Source: Spirochaetia bacterium (GTDB lineage: Bacteria > Spirochaetota > Spirochaetia > Treponematales > Treponemataceae). From it: DNA of 25,190 nucleotides. The position numbers and the translations under genes are program-made. This document shows positions 15,323 to 22,424 of this stretch, piece by piece. Location: the NCBI GenBank assembly GCA_900769975.1, contig CAAGIR010000029.1, positions 1 through 25,190 on the forward strand. The letters are read 5' to 3'. A model generated the notes under the pieces. That model was given only the letters and a program-made list of their open reading frames with translations, was not told where the DNA came from and did not search any database. Each line of letters begins with the position of its first letter. Positions within the stretch are counted from its first letter, which is position 1.

Positions 15323-16406
15323 AATTAAGACAAAAAACAAAAAAAAGAATTTGCAGGAAGAAAAAAACATCGAGCAGGTTGTACAGTACGAAAAAAAGAT
15401 TTACGACCTGGAACAATTACTTGACATAGCAAAGTCTTTTTGTCAAAATCTTGATTTTGGCAATCTTCTTGAATCTATTGTTTACATCTGTATGGCTCAA
15501 ATGCACGTTTTAGGTGCCGAAATTTTTGTTCGTGATTTAATTACAAACGAATGTTTTATCCTGGAAACAGACAAAGATTTTTCAAAAGAAAAAAAAGTTT
15601 CTATTCCTGTTTCTACTCCAATTACGGCAAAACTTTTAGAAGCACAAAAGCCTGTAACTTTTGAAGAATTAAAAAATGCTGTTGGAAATTGCAAAGATTT
15701 AGAATCAATTGAAAACCTTTCTCCAACACTTATAGTTCCTTTAATCCAAAAAAATCACTTAAACGGAATGCTCATTTTACAGGAACGCATTGTAATAGAA
15801 GATGATACTTCTTACACCGAATACGAACAAAACCAGATAATGTCGATTGCGTCTTTAGCATCTGTTGCAATTAACAATGCTGCATTAATGGAAATGTCTT
15901 CTACAGATATGATGACGCACCTAAAGTTAAAGTATTACTTTTTCAATTATCTTACAGAAGCAATTGATTCGGCATTCTTAAAAAATGAAAATATCGCTGT
16001 TTTGATGTTTGATATAGACTTTTTCAAAAAGTTTAATGATACTTACGGTCATGAATGTGGCGACTTTGTTTTAATTACAGTTGCTGATATAATCAGAAAA
16101 TCGCTGCGAGATGTTGATGTGGCAAGCCGTTATGGTGGTGAAGAATTTACTGTTTTACTTTGCAACACAAATAAAGAAGGTGCAATGCTCGTCGCAGAAA
16201 GAATTCGTTCTTCTATAGATTCACATGATTTTGTCTACAACAACCAGCATCTGCATGTCACAATTTCTGTTGGGGTTTCTGTTTTTGATGCAAAAACAAA
16301 TCTTGTCAGTTCTCCAAATATGTTTGTAAATCAGGCAGATCAGGCACTTTACATGTCAAAAAGCAACGGCAGAAATAAGGTAACATATTTTGAACATGAA
16401 AAATAA
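15315..16406 (+). CDS. GAF-GGDEF diguanylate cyclase
   Basis: A 363-residue cytoplasmic signalling protein that would make cyclic di-GMP from two GTP. A Lys-rich N-terminus and short coiled coil (about 1-40) lead to a GAF-type sensor domain (about 40-190). A GGDEF domain follows from about residue 195. It has the metal-binding FDIDFFKKFNDTYGH (232-246) and the active-site loop GGEEF (274-278). The inhibitory site RxxD is RDVD (265-268), exactly five residues before the loop, so product inhibition is expected. The usual DxLTGLxNR entry is altered to TDMMTHLKLKYYF. I prefer the ATG at 15315, with GGTGA upstream, over 15300. It overlaps the preceding gene by 8 bp and the rhomboid gene by 11 bp. 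Confidence 0.88.
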   Translation: MNKIKTKNKKKNLQEEKNIEQVVQYEKKIYDLEQLLDIAKSFCQNLDFGNLLESIVYICMAQMHVLGAEIFVRDLITNECFILETDKDFSKEKKVSIPVSTPITAKLLEAQKPVTFEELKNAVGNCKDLESIENLSPTLIVPLIQKNHLNGMLILQERIVIEDDTSYTEYEQNQIMSIASLASVAINNAALMEMSSTDMMTHLKLKYYFFNYLTEAIDSAFLKNENIAVLMFDIDFFKKFNDTYGHECGDFVLITVADIIRKSLRDVDVASRYGGEEFTVLLCNTNKEGAMLVAERIRSSIDSHDFVYNNQHLHVTISVGVSVFDAKTNLVSSPNMFVNQADQALYMSKSNGRNKVTYFEHEK

Positions 16407-17052
16407 ATTTTTCCTCAGAAGACCATTTAAATACACATATACAAGAGTAACTATTTCCATTATTCTCATTAACTTTATAATTTTTGGGTTAAGTTATTTA
16501 TTTCCACGTTTTTCCGTTTATTCTCACATTTACGGCGCATTAAATGTTTATAATGTTGAAGTGCATCATATGTACTGGCAATTTTTTACATATATGTTTC
16601 TGCATCAAAATATTTCGCATATAGTTTGTAATATGCTGGGACTATTATTCTTTGGACTTTCCCTTGAAAAAGCTATCGGTTCGAAAGAATTTCTGCTGTT
16701 TTATATAGTTTGTGGAGCTTTAAGCGGATTTTTTTCTTTTTTAGTTTATAGATTTACTGGGCAATACAGAGTTTTTCTTTTGGGTGCCAGTGGTGCCATT
16801 TATTCTGTATTATTTGCTTATGCTGTTTTTTTTCCGCGTTCTGTCATTTTAATTTGGGGAATTGTTCCTGTACCTGCTCCAGTTATGGTTTTGATTTATG
16901 CCATTATCGAATTAGGAAGTCAGTTTTTGGGAAGCGGTGGAAATGTAGCACATATGACTCATCTGTTCGGATTTTTAGCCGCATGGCTTTATTTTGTAAT
17001 CAGAATGGGAATTCACCCGATTAAAATATGGAAAAGCACATACGGAAAATAA
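16396..17052 (+). CDS. Rhomboid family intramembrane serine protease
   Basis: A 218-residue membrane protein with about six hydrophobic helices. The catalytic Ser132 sits in GASGAIYSVLFAYAVFFP (130-147), and the partner His189 in the helix AHMTHLFGFLAAW. FTYMFLHQNISHIVCNMLGLLFFG (64-87) is the conserved HxxxxHxxxN helix (His70, His75, Asn79). Rhomboids cut single-pass membrane proteins within the lipid bilayer. The ATG at 16396 is taken as start; an in-frame TTG at 16390 is possible. It overlaps the cyclase gene by 11 bp and the next gene by 25 bp, so all are likely one transcript. The substrate is unknown. Confidence 0.9.
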   Translation: MKNKFFLRRPFKYTYTRVTISIILINFIIFGLSYLFPRFSVYSHIYGALNVYNVEVHHMYWQFFTYMFLHQNISHIVCNMLGLLFFGLSLEKAIGSKEFLLFYIVCGALSGFFSFLVYRFTGQYRVFLLGASGAIYSVLFAYAVFFPRSVILIWGIVPVPAPVMVLIYAIIELGSQFLGSGGNVAHMTHLFGFLAAWLYFVIRMGIHPIKIWKSTYGK

Positions 17053-17720
17053 TTAATTCTATATTTTTTTTGATTTTTTCTTCTATTTTATTTGCACAAT
17101 CCACTTCGATGCAAAAAAAAATCCATTTTCCTTTGTGGGCTGAACTTGATGCTTACCCGGAACTGGCCGAAGCACAAGATTTGCAGTCTGAACAATATGA
17201 TTATCCTATAAAGCGAATAAGACAGATTGCTCCTTTTTTGGTGGAAGGAATGGTTTACGGCTGGGAATTTTCTTATACTCCTTATGATAAATCTCGCGGA
17301 GTAGAAGAATATCTGGAAATTAATGAAATTGTTCCTTCTGAAAACTTTTTAAAATTCATCACTTTTTCGTCTGTTTGGTTAGAAAATGAACGTATGAATT
17401 GCTGGATTACTTTTGAACGCAACGAGTCGCAAATCCAAAACTACAATTTATGGAATTCTATAAAAAATCCTGCCATTCACGGTCGCGGCTATGGCAAATT
17501 GAGTGACGGTTTTGACGGAATTAAAACGGCTGCCTGTGAAGCACTTAAAAATGCAATACGTGAACATTATCGTGCCATTATCAAAAACAAACCAAAGGAA
17601 ATTACAGGCAAAGTTTTGATAAAAGATAATCCAACAATCGGAATTGATAACGGTAAATATGTAATAAATCTTGATTTTTTTTTGGAATACGGTAAAATAA
17701 TAGAATATACAGTGTTTTAA
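17028..17720 (+). CDS. Exported protein of unknown function
   Basis: A 230-residue protein that begins inside the end of the rhomboid gene (25-bp overlap). Residues 5-24 form a Sec signal peptide with a Phe/Ile-rich core (IINSIFFLIFSSILFAQS), cleaved probably after LFA. The mature protein has segments such as IHFPLWAELDAYPELAEAQ, IAPFLVEGMVYGWEFSYTPYDKSRGVEEYLEI and a C-terminal VINLDFFLEYGKIIEYTVF. I do not recognise the family; similar secreted proteins seem to occur in treponemes. Its tight linkage to the rhomboid suggests a cell-envelope role, but that is inference only. Confidence 0.65.
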   Translation: MEKHIRKIINSIFFLIFSSILFAQSTSMQKKIHFPLWAELDAYPELAEAQDLQSEQYDYPIKRIRQIAPFLVEGMVYGWEFSYTPYDKSRGVEEYLEINEIVPSENFLKFITFSSVWLENERMNCWITFERNESQIQNYNLWNSIKNPAIHGRGYGKLSDGFDGIKTAACEALKNAIREHYRAIIKNKPKEITGKVLIKDNPTIGIDNGKYVINLDFFLEYGKIIEYTVF

Positions 17721-17748
17721 AATGATTAATATAGACAAATCTTTTACA

Positions 17749-17776
17749 TTGTTCTTAATTTACAAAAAACTATAGA
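17749..17776 (+). promoter_or_regulatory. Probable promoter of the 134-residue secreted protein gene
   Basis: TTGTTC (17749-17754), a 16-bp spacer, then TATAGA (17771-17776). The expected transcript begins near 17783, giving a leader of about 30 nt with AAGGAG ahead of the ATG at 17812. Confidence 0.4.
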
Positions 17777-17811
17777 CATGCCGTAAATACTGGCCTTTAT
17801 AAGGAGTTGTT

Positions 17812-18216
17812 ATGAAAAAATTATTAGCTTTAATCGCCTGCTTAACTGTTTTTGGAGGAATGCTTCTAGCAGAACCAGTTAGTGATGATCCTTTTGAACG
17901 TGAAAAATTTGAACAGGAAAAACTTTCTACATATACAATTATTCCAGAAGATCAACATTGCACAGACAGAAATGCATCTGTCAAAATTGAATATTCTCCT
18001 ATTTATGATGAAGTACGTATTTATTACGAAACACTTTATGTTACATACGATGCAGGAGAAGCAATGAATACTGTTCTTGCTTGTCTTCAGGATTTTCAGA
18101 AAGATAATAAATATGTTAGTTACAGATATATGCATCCAGGTTCTCAAAAATACTTTAAAGATGAACGTGGACAAAGAAAAGCTGTTTGGTCTGCTCAAAT
18201 AAAATTTACACGTTAA
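17812..18216 (+). CDS. Small exported protein of unknown function
   Basis: A 134-residue protein with a clear signal peptide, MKKLLALIACLTVFGGMLLA, cleaved probably before EPVSDDP. The Cys at position 10 is not in a lipobox. The mature part is about 114 residues, beginning with an acidic stretch (DDPFEREKFEQEKL) and continuing with beta-rich sequence (ASVKIEYSPIYDEVRIYYETLYVTYD) and an AMNTVLACLQDFQKDNKYVSYRY helix. I do not recognise it. AAGGAG with a 6-nt gap supports the ATG. It stands alone, with its own promoter and terminator. Confidence 0.75.
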   Translation: MKKLLALIACLTVFGGMLLAEPVSDDPFEREKFEQEKLSTYTIIPEDQHCTDRNASVKIEYSPIYDEVRIYYETLYVTYDAGEAMNTVLACLQDFQKDNKYVSYRYMHPGSQKYFKDERGQRKAVWSAQIKFTR

Positions 18217-18252
18217 CCTATTCAATTTTTCTATAAAATATTGTAAAATAGT

Positions 18253-18290
18253 AGCCAGTTATTTTGTAAAAAATGCTGGCTTTATTTTTT
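18253..18290 (+). terminator. Rho-independent terminator
   Basis: Stem AGCCAG (18253-18258) pairs with CTGGCT (18276-18281) around an AT-rich loop that can extend the stem, followed by TTATTTTTT. It closes the 134-residue secreted protein gene. Confidence 0.65.
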
Positions 18291-18291
18291 T

Positions 18292-18356
18292 CGGTTTTAA
18301 ACCGTATCATCGCGAATAAAAGCACGAACGTTTTTAGCGTATTATGTTTTTATTCG
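18292..18356 (+). promoter_or_regulatory. Inverted repeats in the pheS upstream region
   Basis: A 13-bp palindrome, CGGTTTTAAACCG (18292-18304), is followed by a perfect 9-bp inverted repeat, CGAATAAAA (18313-18321) and TTTTATTCG (18348-18356), spaced by 26 bp. A TATTAT hexamer (18340-18345) lies inside the spacer but has no good -35 partner. The structures lie 32 bp and more before the pheS start and may control its expression. Confidence 0.35.
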
Positions 18357-18387
18357 ACAACAGTTTCAAAAAAAAGGACACAAAAAG

Positions 18388-19944
18388 ATGGACATTAAAA
18401 ATACAATCAAAAACCTTCATCCGCTTGAAATTAAAGTTTTATTAAAATATTCAGCAAAAGATGAACTTACTTCTGAAAGACTTCAAAAAGAACTTGATTA
18501 TAAAGAAGGTCATGCAAATCAGGCATTTTCCTGGCTTGCAGGTAAAGGACTTTTAAAAGAAATAAGACGCACACCTCATATTTATTATGAAATTACAGAC
18601 ATGGGTCGTGCGATGGCAAAAACTGGAACTGTTGAACAAAGGATGGTCGACTTTTTAAAGGCAAACGGTGCCAACACAATGCCAGAAATTGCAGCGGGTA
18701 TAGGACTTGAACAAAAAGATGTAGGTTCTGCATTTGGTCCGCTTGTAAAAGAAGGTATTCTAAAAATGAATGCCGAAAAGAAAGTTGAATATACTGGGGC
18801 TGCTCTGCCAGCGCGAATAACGCTAACTTCTAAGTTAATAGAGAACGCTTGTGGCGCGGAAGACGGTCGTTTAAATAAAGATGATTTATCTGCCGAAGAA
18901 ATTGAAGTAATGAATGGTCTTGCAAAAAAACGTGGTACCTCCGATTCTCCATTCAAAATTATTGAACGTGAAACAATTTTCAACAAACTGACAGATGATG
19001 TTGCTGAAATTTGTGAAAATCTTAAAAAAGCAGGTATTACTGGAAATGAAATTGGTGAAATTACTCCAAAAATGCTTGCAACTGGTGAATGGAAAAACGG
19101 AACTTTCCGCGGATATAACATTGCCGTTCCTCCTGCCAGAATTATTCCTGGCCGAACAAATCCTTATGTTCAGTTCCTTGAATCTGTAAAAGATAAACTT
19201 GTAAGCCTTGGTTTTCAGGAATTTGACGGTCCGCTTGTAGAAACAGAATTCTGGAATGGAGATGCTTTGTTTATGCCTCAGTTCCATGCAGCTCGTGATA
19301 TTCACGATGTTTACCGTTTGAAAAATCCAACTCATGCAAAAATGATTGAAGAACCTTATTTGAGCAATGTAAAAGCAGTTCACGAAAATGGTGGAAATAC
19401 TGGCAGTCGTGGATGGAATTATTCTTTTGACAATGAATTTACACGCCGTTTGATTTTACGTTCACAGGGAACTGTTTTGTCTGCTCACCAATTACACAAA
19501 GCTGAAGTTCCTGGTAAATATTTTGGTATTGCTCGTTGTTTCCGTTATGATAAAGTGGATGCTACTCATCTTTCTGACTTTTATCAGACTGAAGGTATTA
19601 TCGCTGGTAATGATGTTACTTTACGAGATTTACTTGGTATGCTCAAAATGTTTGCTACAGAAATTGCCGGTGCAACTGAAGTAAAATATGTTCCTGGTTA
19701 CTTCCCGTTTACTGAACCATCTATAGAAGTGCATATTAAACATCCTGTTTTGGGATGGTTTGAACTTGGTGGTTCTGGTATTTTCCGTCCAGAAGTTACA
19801 AAAGCGATGGGATTGGATTGTCCTGTTTTGGCCTGGGGAATTGGTATTGACCGTATGGCTCTGATGGCTCTTGGTCTAAACGATTTAAGGCAATTGTTCT
19901 GCGAAGATATAGAACAAGTTCGCCTGCGAAAAGCAAAATTCTAA
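18388..19944 (+). CDS. pheS: Phenylalanine--tRNA ligase alpha subunit, archaeal/eukaryotic type
   Basis: A 518-residue class II synthetase subunit that, with PheT, charges tRNA-Phe. The N-terminal about 150 residues contain winged-helix DNA-binding-fold repeats (LHPLEIKVLLKYS..., TVEQRMVDFLKANGAN...), as in archaeal and eukaryotic PheS; typical bacterial PheS is about 330 residues with a coiled-coil N-terminus. The catalytic core has HPYVQF-like NPYVQFLESVKDKL, FWNGDALFMPQFHAARD, motif 2 (GIARCFRYDKVDATHLSDFYQTEG) and motif 3 (GSGIFRPEVTKAMG, AWGIGIDRMALMALG). AAGGA precedes the ATG. Spirochaetes are known to carry this type. pheT is not adjacent downstream: a terminator follows directly. Confidence 0.95.
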   Translation: MDIKNTIKNLHPLEIKVLLKYSAKDELTSERLQKELDYKEGHANQAFSWLAGKGLLKEIRRTPHIYYEITDMGRAMAKTGTVEQRMVDFLKANGANTMPEIAAGIGLEQKDVGSAFGPLVKEGILKMNAEKKVEYTGAALPARITLTSKLIENACGAEDGRLNKDDLSAEEIEVMNGLAKKRGTSDSPFKIIERETIFNKLTDDVAEICENLKKAGITGNEIGEITPKMLATGEWKNGTFRGYNIAVPPARIIPGRTNPYVQFLESVKDKLVSLGFQEFDGPLVETEFWNGDALFMPQFHAARDIHDVYRLKNPTHAKMIEEPYLSNVKAVHENGGNTGSRGWNYSFDNEFTRRLILRSQGTVLSAHQLHKAEVPGKYFGIARCFRYDKVDATHLSDFYQTEGIIAGNDVTLRDLLGMLKMFATEIAGATEVKYVPGYFPFTEPSIEVHIKHPVLGWFELGGSGIFRPEVTKAMGLDCPVLAWGIGIDRMALMALGLNDLRQLFCEDIEQVRLRKAKF

Positions 19945-19952
19945 AATTACAC

Positions 19953-19990
19953 CCCGATTTACCAGAAAATAAAAGGTAATCGGGTTTTTT
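19953..19990 (+). terminator. Rho-independent terminator of pheS
   Basis: CCCGATT-ACC (19953-19963) pairs with GGT-AATCGGG (19975-19984) around an A-rich loop, followed directly by TTTTTT (19985-19990). It begins 8 bp after the pheS stop codon. Confidence 0.85.
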
Positions 19991-20021
19991 GTTTATTTTT
20001 AAAATAATTTGGAGTTTTGTT

Positions 20022-20304
20022 TTGAAAAAAAGTTTTATCGGTTTTAGGGTTGTTTCTTGTTGGATTTTTTTGCTTTTCGCAGGAAGTGCTGGAACAGAAT
20101 AACTCGACGGATGAGAAAAAACTGGATGCCATTATCTGGAAAACTGGTGTTGATATAGGATTTACTTTTACGCTTCTTGGAGGAATTTCCATTTATCCGT
20201 ATTTCAGGCAGATTATGACTTTTGGTGAACAGTTTGGTTACGGTTTTGACCTGGGAATTGCTGTCGGGTTTTATTTTCATGAAAATTCAAAATGGATTTT
20301 TTGA
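20022..20304 (+). pseudogene. Frameshifted remnant of an exported protein gene
   Basis: GGAG (20011-20014) with a 7-nt gap points to TTG at 20022 as start. That frame reads into seven A (20025-20031) and then stops within about 27 codons. Removing one A gives MKKVLSVLGLFLVGFFCFSQE, a textbook signal peptide, in frame with the rest to the TGA at 20304. The downstream part (GVDIGFTFTLLGGISIYPYFRQIM, GYGFDLGIAVGFYF) looks like alternating beta-strands of an outer-membrane protein, but the product would be only about 93 residues. As it stands, translation could begin only at a TTG at 20050. A GC-rich element begins 30 bp after the stop. Decayed gene, phase-variable tract or sequencing error are all possible. 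Confidence 0.55.
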
Positions 20305-20334
20305 TTTTTAATTGGTGTTTTCTGCGTTAGCAAT

Positions 20335-20515
20335 GTGCAGGGTGCCGAAGGCAGCCACCGCAACGAAAGGTGTGCGGTATTTTTTTTGTAATATTTGCTA
20401 CGGTTTGTTTTGTAATAATTTGAGTTGCTGCAAGATTTGTTTTGTGCTCCTGTAGTGAGGAGGCCGAAGCGATAGCGTAGCCCGGAACGTAGCGACGGCT
20501 TTAGCCGTAACGCCC
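20335..20515 (+). repeat. GC-rich mosaic hairpin element, copy 4
   Basis: It ends 4 bp beyond the stop codon of the tetR gene. It starts with GTGCAGGG (20335-20342), then the hairpin TGCC-GAA-GGCA (20343-20353) and CACCGCAACGA (20356-20366, also in copy 2). An AT-rich middle (about 20379-20450) separates this from a second GC-rich block holding GTGAGGAGGCCGAAGCG and the hairpin ACGGC-TTTA-GCCGT (20495-20508). It may be two elements side by side. Confidence 0.6.
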
Positions 20516-20519
20516 AAAT

Positions 20520-21110
20520 TTATACTTTTAATAATTGAACGGTTTGGTCGATGGCTTTTTTTACTTCTGTGATGCTGTCTTGATTTAAAACTGCGATGCG
20601 GAAAATGGACGCTTCTATCATTCCATAAAAAAGTTCGTTCATATCTTTTACGTTTACGTTTTTTACTTCGCCGTTTTGTATTCCTTTGATGAGGACTGTG
20701 CTTAAGAGGTGGCGCATTTTGATTACTCGGCGGCGAACTCTTTCGTTTGTGTCTATGCCTGCTTTTTTTAACTGCATAAGGTAATTTAACAGTACGCTGA
20801 AGAGTTTTTTGTTGTTTTCACATGCGTCGATGATGGCAAAAAGGATTTTGTGTAAGGTTTCCAGTGAATTTTCGTCTTTTGTGATTATCTGGCGGAGTTC
20901 GAGTTCGAGTTCGCAAAGGAGTTCTTTTATGCTGCCCAAAAATATTTCGTGTTTATTTTTAAAATATATATATAGTGTTGTTCTTGTTATTCCGCAATGG
21001 TCGGCAATTTTTTGGAAAGTAGCATCTTCGTAACCTTGTTCGACAAAAACATCTAATGATTTCTGGAGAATTTCGTGTTTTCTTTTATCGTGTTCTACTA
21101 ATATTGCCAT
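20520..21110 (-). CDS. TetR family transcriptional regulator
   Basis: A 196-residue one-component regulator. The N-terminal helix-turn-helix is clear: KRKHEILQKSLDVFVEQGYEDATFQKIADHCGITRTTLYIYFKNKHEIF (residues 9-57), with recognition helix ITRTTLYIYF. The C-terminal helical domain (about 60-196) would bind an unknown ligand. It is the second gene after the rlmL-like methyltransferase, 3 bp beyond its stop codon, with the ribosome site AGGT lying in the end of that gene. Target genes are not evident: it controls either its own operon or genes elsewhere. No palindromic operator was seen near the operon promoter. Confidence 0.88.
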   Translation of the reverse strand: MAILVEHDKRKHEILQKSLDVFVEQGYEDATFQKIADHCGITRTTLYIYFKNKHEIFLGSIKELLCELELELRQIITKDENSLETLHKILFAIIDACENNKKLFSVLLNYLMQLKKAGIDTNERVRRRVIKMRHLLSTVLIKGIQNGEVKNVNVKDMNELFYGMIEASIFRIAVLNQDSITEVKKAIDQTVQLLKV

Positions 21111-21113
21111 AAT

Positions 21114-22289
21114 CTACCTTTTTAACATTTTCTTTCTATTATAAATATAAAATGATGTGTCCAGATTACCTGCTTTTATTTTTTTTACGGAATTTGCCTG
21201 GTGATTAAAGTGTTTCTGAAAATCTGGATTTGATGTAATTATTCCTAAATCCCAGTTTGGAAATTCTGTCCACAAGTTGTTCATATTTTTATATAATTCG
21301 GCGGCTTCCTGTTCGTCGCCAAGGCGTTCTCCATACGGCGGATTGCATAAAATCAAGCCTTCTTCGTATGGTGCTGCTAAATCCTGAAAATCTGACTGTA
21401 TAAAATCTGGTCGTTGTACGTGGGTGCTTATTCCTATTGATTTAAGTGCACGTCCTGCCATTACACAGGCATATTCTGCATTTTTTTTAGCTCTTTCTAC
21501 TGCTTTTTCATCGATGTCTGAACCTGTTATGCGGACTTCTACGTCTGTCCTGATTTGTTCTGCTTCTTTTTGTTTTATCTGTTCTGCCTGTTCTTTGTTA
21601 AAAATCGGTAGATTTTCTATGGCAAAACGGCGTCCAAATCCTGGTGCTACATTAAATGCGTAAAGTGTGGCTTCAATTGCTATTGTGCCTGAACCGCAGA
21701 AAGGATCGTGCAATGGTGTTTTTCTACGCCACATCATTTGCTGTAAAAGTGTTGCGGCTGTTGTTTCTCGTAAGGGTGCTACGCCTCCGTCTACTCTGTA
21801 TCCTCTTTTATGCAATGGTAATCCTGATAAATCTAAAAGAATTAATACTTTGTTTTCATCGATGTATACTCGTATGTCGCTTTGCTCTCCTGTTTCTGGC
21901 AAACTTGACATTTTCCAAACTTCACCTAGTTTTGTATAAATGGCTTTGTGAACCATTGTCTGTATGGAATGTTCGGAATTAAGTTTACTTTTATTTGAAC
22001 GAACTTTGTCTACGACTATTTTTGTGTCTTTTTTGAGGTAATCCTGCCAGTTTATGCTGTATGTTCCGTCAAAAAGTTCATCAAAATCGTATGCTGTGTA
22101 ACTGGCTAGTTGCAGAAATACTCTGTCGGCTGTACGAAGGCACAAATTTGCCCTGAAAAGTGCTGCATCGTCTCCAAAAAAAGAAACTCTTCCTGGTGCG
22201 TTACTTTCTAATTTGTAGCCAAGATGTTTTATTTCATTTCCAAGTATTTTTTCGGCGCCAATTGCGCACAATGCAACTAATATATTCAT
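21114..22289 (-). CDS. rlmL: THUMP-domain 23S rRNA guanine-N2 methyltransferase (RlmL N-terminal-like)
   Basis: A 391-residue SAM-dependent RNA methyltransferase of the RlmL/YpsC type, predicted to make N2-methylguanosine in 23S rRNA (G2445 in E. coli). The THUMP region covers about residues 40-155. The Rossmann-fold methyltransferase follows with DPFCGSGT (195-202) for SAM binding, GSDID (256-260) at motif II, and the catalytic NPPYG (316-320). It lacks the second methyltransferase (RlmK) fused in E. coli, which is usual outside gamma-proteobacteria. The ATG at 22289 has no Shine-Dalgarno sequence. It is cotranscribed with a tetR gene just downstream. Confidence 0.85.
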   Translation of the reverse strand: MNILVALCAIGAEKILGNEIKHLGYKLESNAPGRVSFFGDDAALFRANLCLRTADRVFLQLASYTAYDFDELFDGTYSINWQDYLKKDTKIVVDKVRSNKSKLNSEHSIQTMVHKAIYTKLGEVWKMSSLPETGEQSDIRVYIDENKVLILLDLSGLPLHKRGYRVDGGVAPLRETTAATLLQQMMWRRKTPLHDPFCGSGTIAIEATLYAFNVAPGFGRRFAIENLPIFNKEQAEQIKQKEAEQIRTDVEVRITGSDIDEKAVERAKKNAEYACVMAGRALKSIGISTHVQRPDFIQSDFQDLAAPYEEGLILCNPPYGERLGDEQEAAELYKNMNNLWTEFPNWDLGIITSNPDFQKHFNHQANSVKKIKAGNLDTSFYIYNRKKMLKR

Positions 22290-22296
22290 AAAGATA

Positions 22297-22325
22297 AACT
22301 TAACATTTTTTCAAAAAGTGTTCAA
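22297..22325 (-). promoter_or_regulatory. Possible promoter of rlmL-tetR
   Basis: On the minus strand TTGAAC (22325-22320), a 17-bp spacer and TAAGTT (22302-22297) stand 7 bp before the ATG. The match is moderate. The same region also has TTGACA slightly upstream (minus strand), without a good -10 box at normal spacing. Placement again implies a leaderless mRNA. Confidence 0.35.
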
Positions 22326-22424
22326 TTGTCAAAATAAATGCCAGAATAAAAAATAAAAGACGCATAAAGACCATAACCCTAAATACATATCTAAAAGTAC
22401 TGGTCTTTACAATTGATTAATTGA

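Noticed and set aside
18886..19383. 165-codon minus-strand frame inside pheS
   Set aside because: Antisense shadow of a complete, highly conserved synthetase gene.
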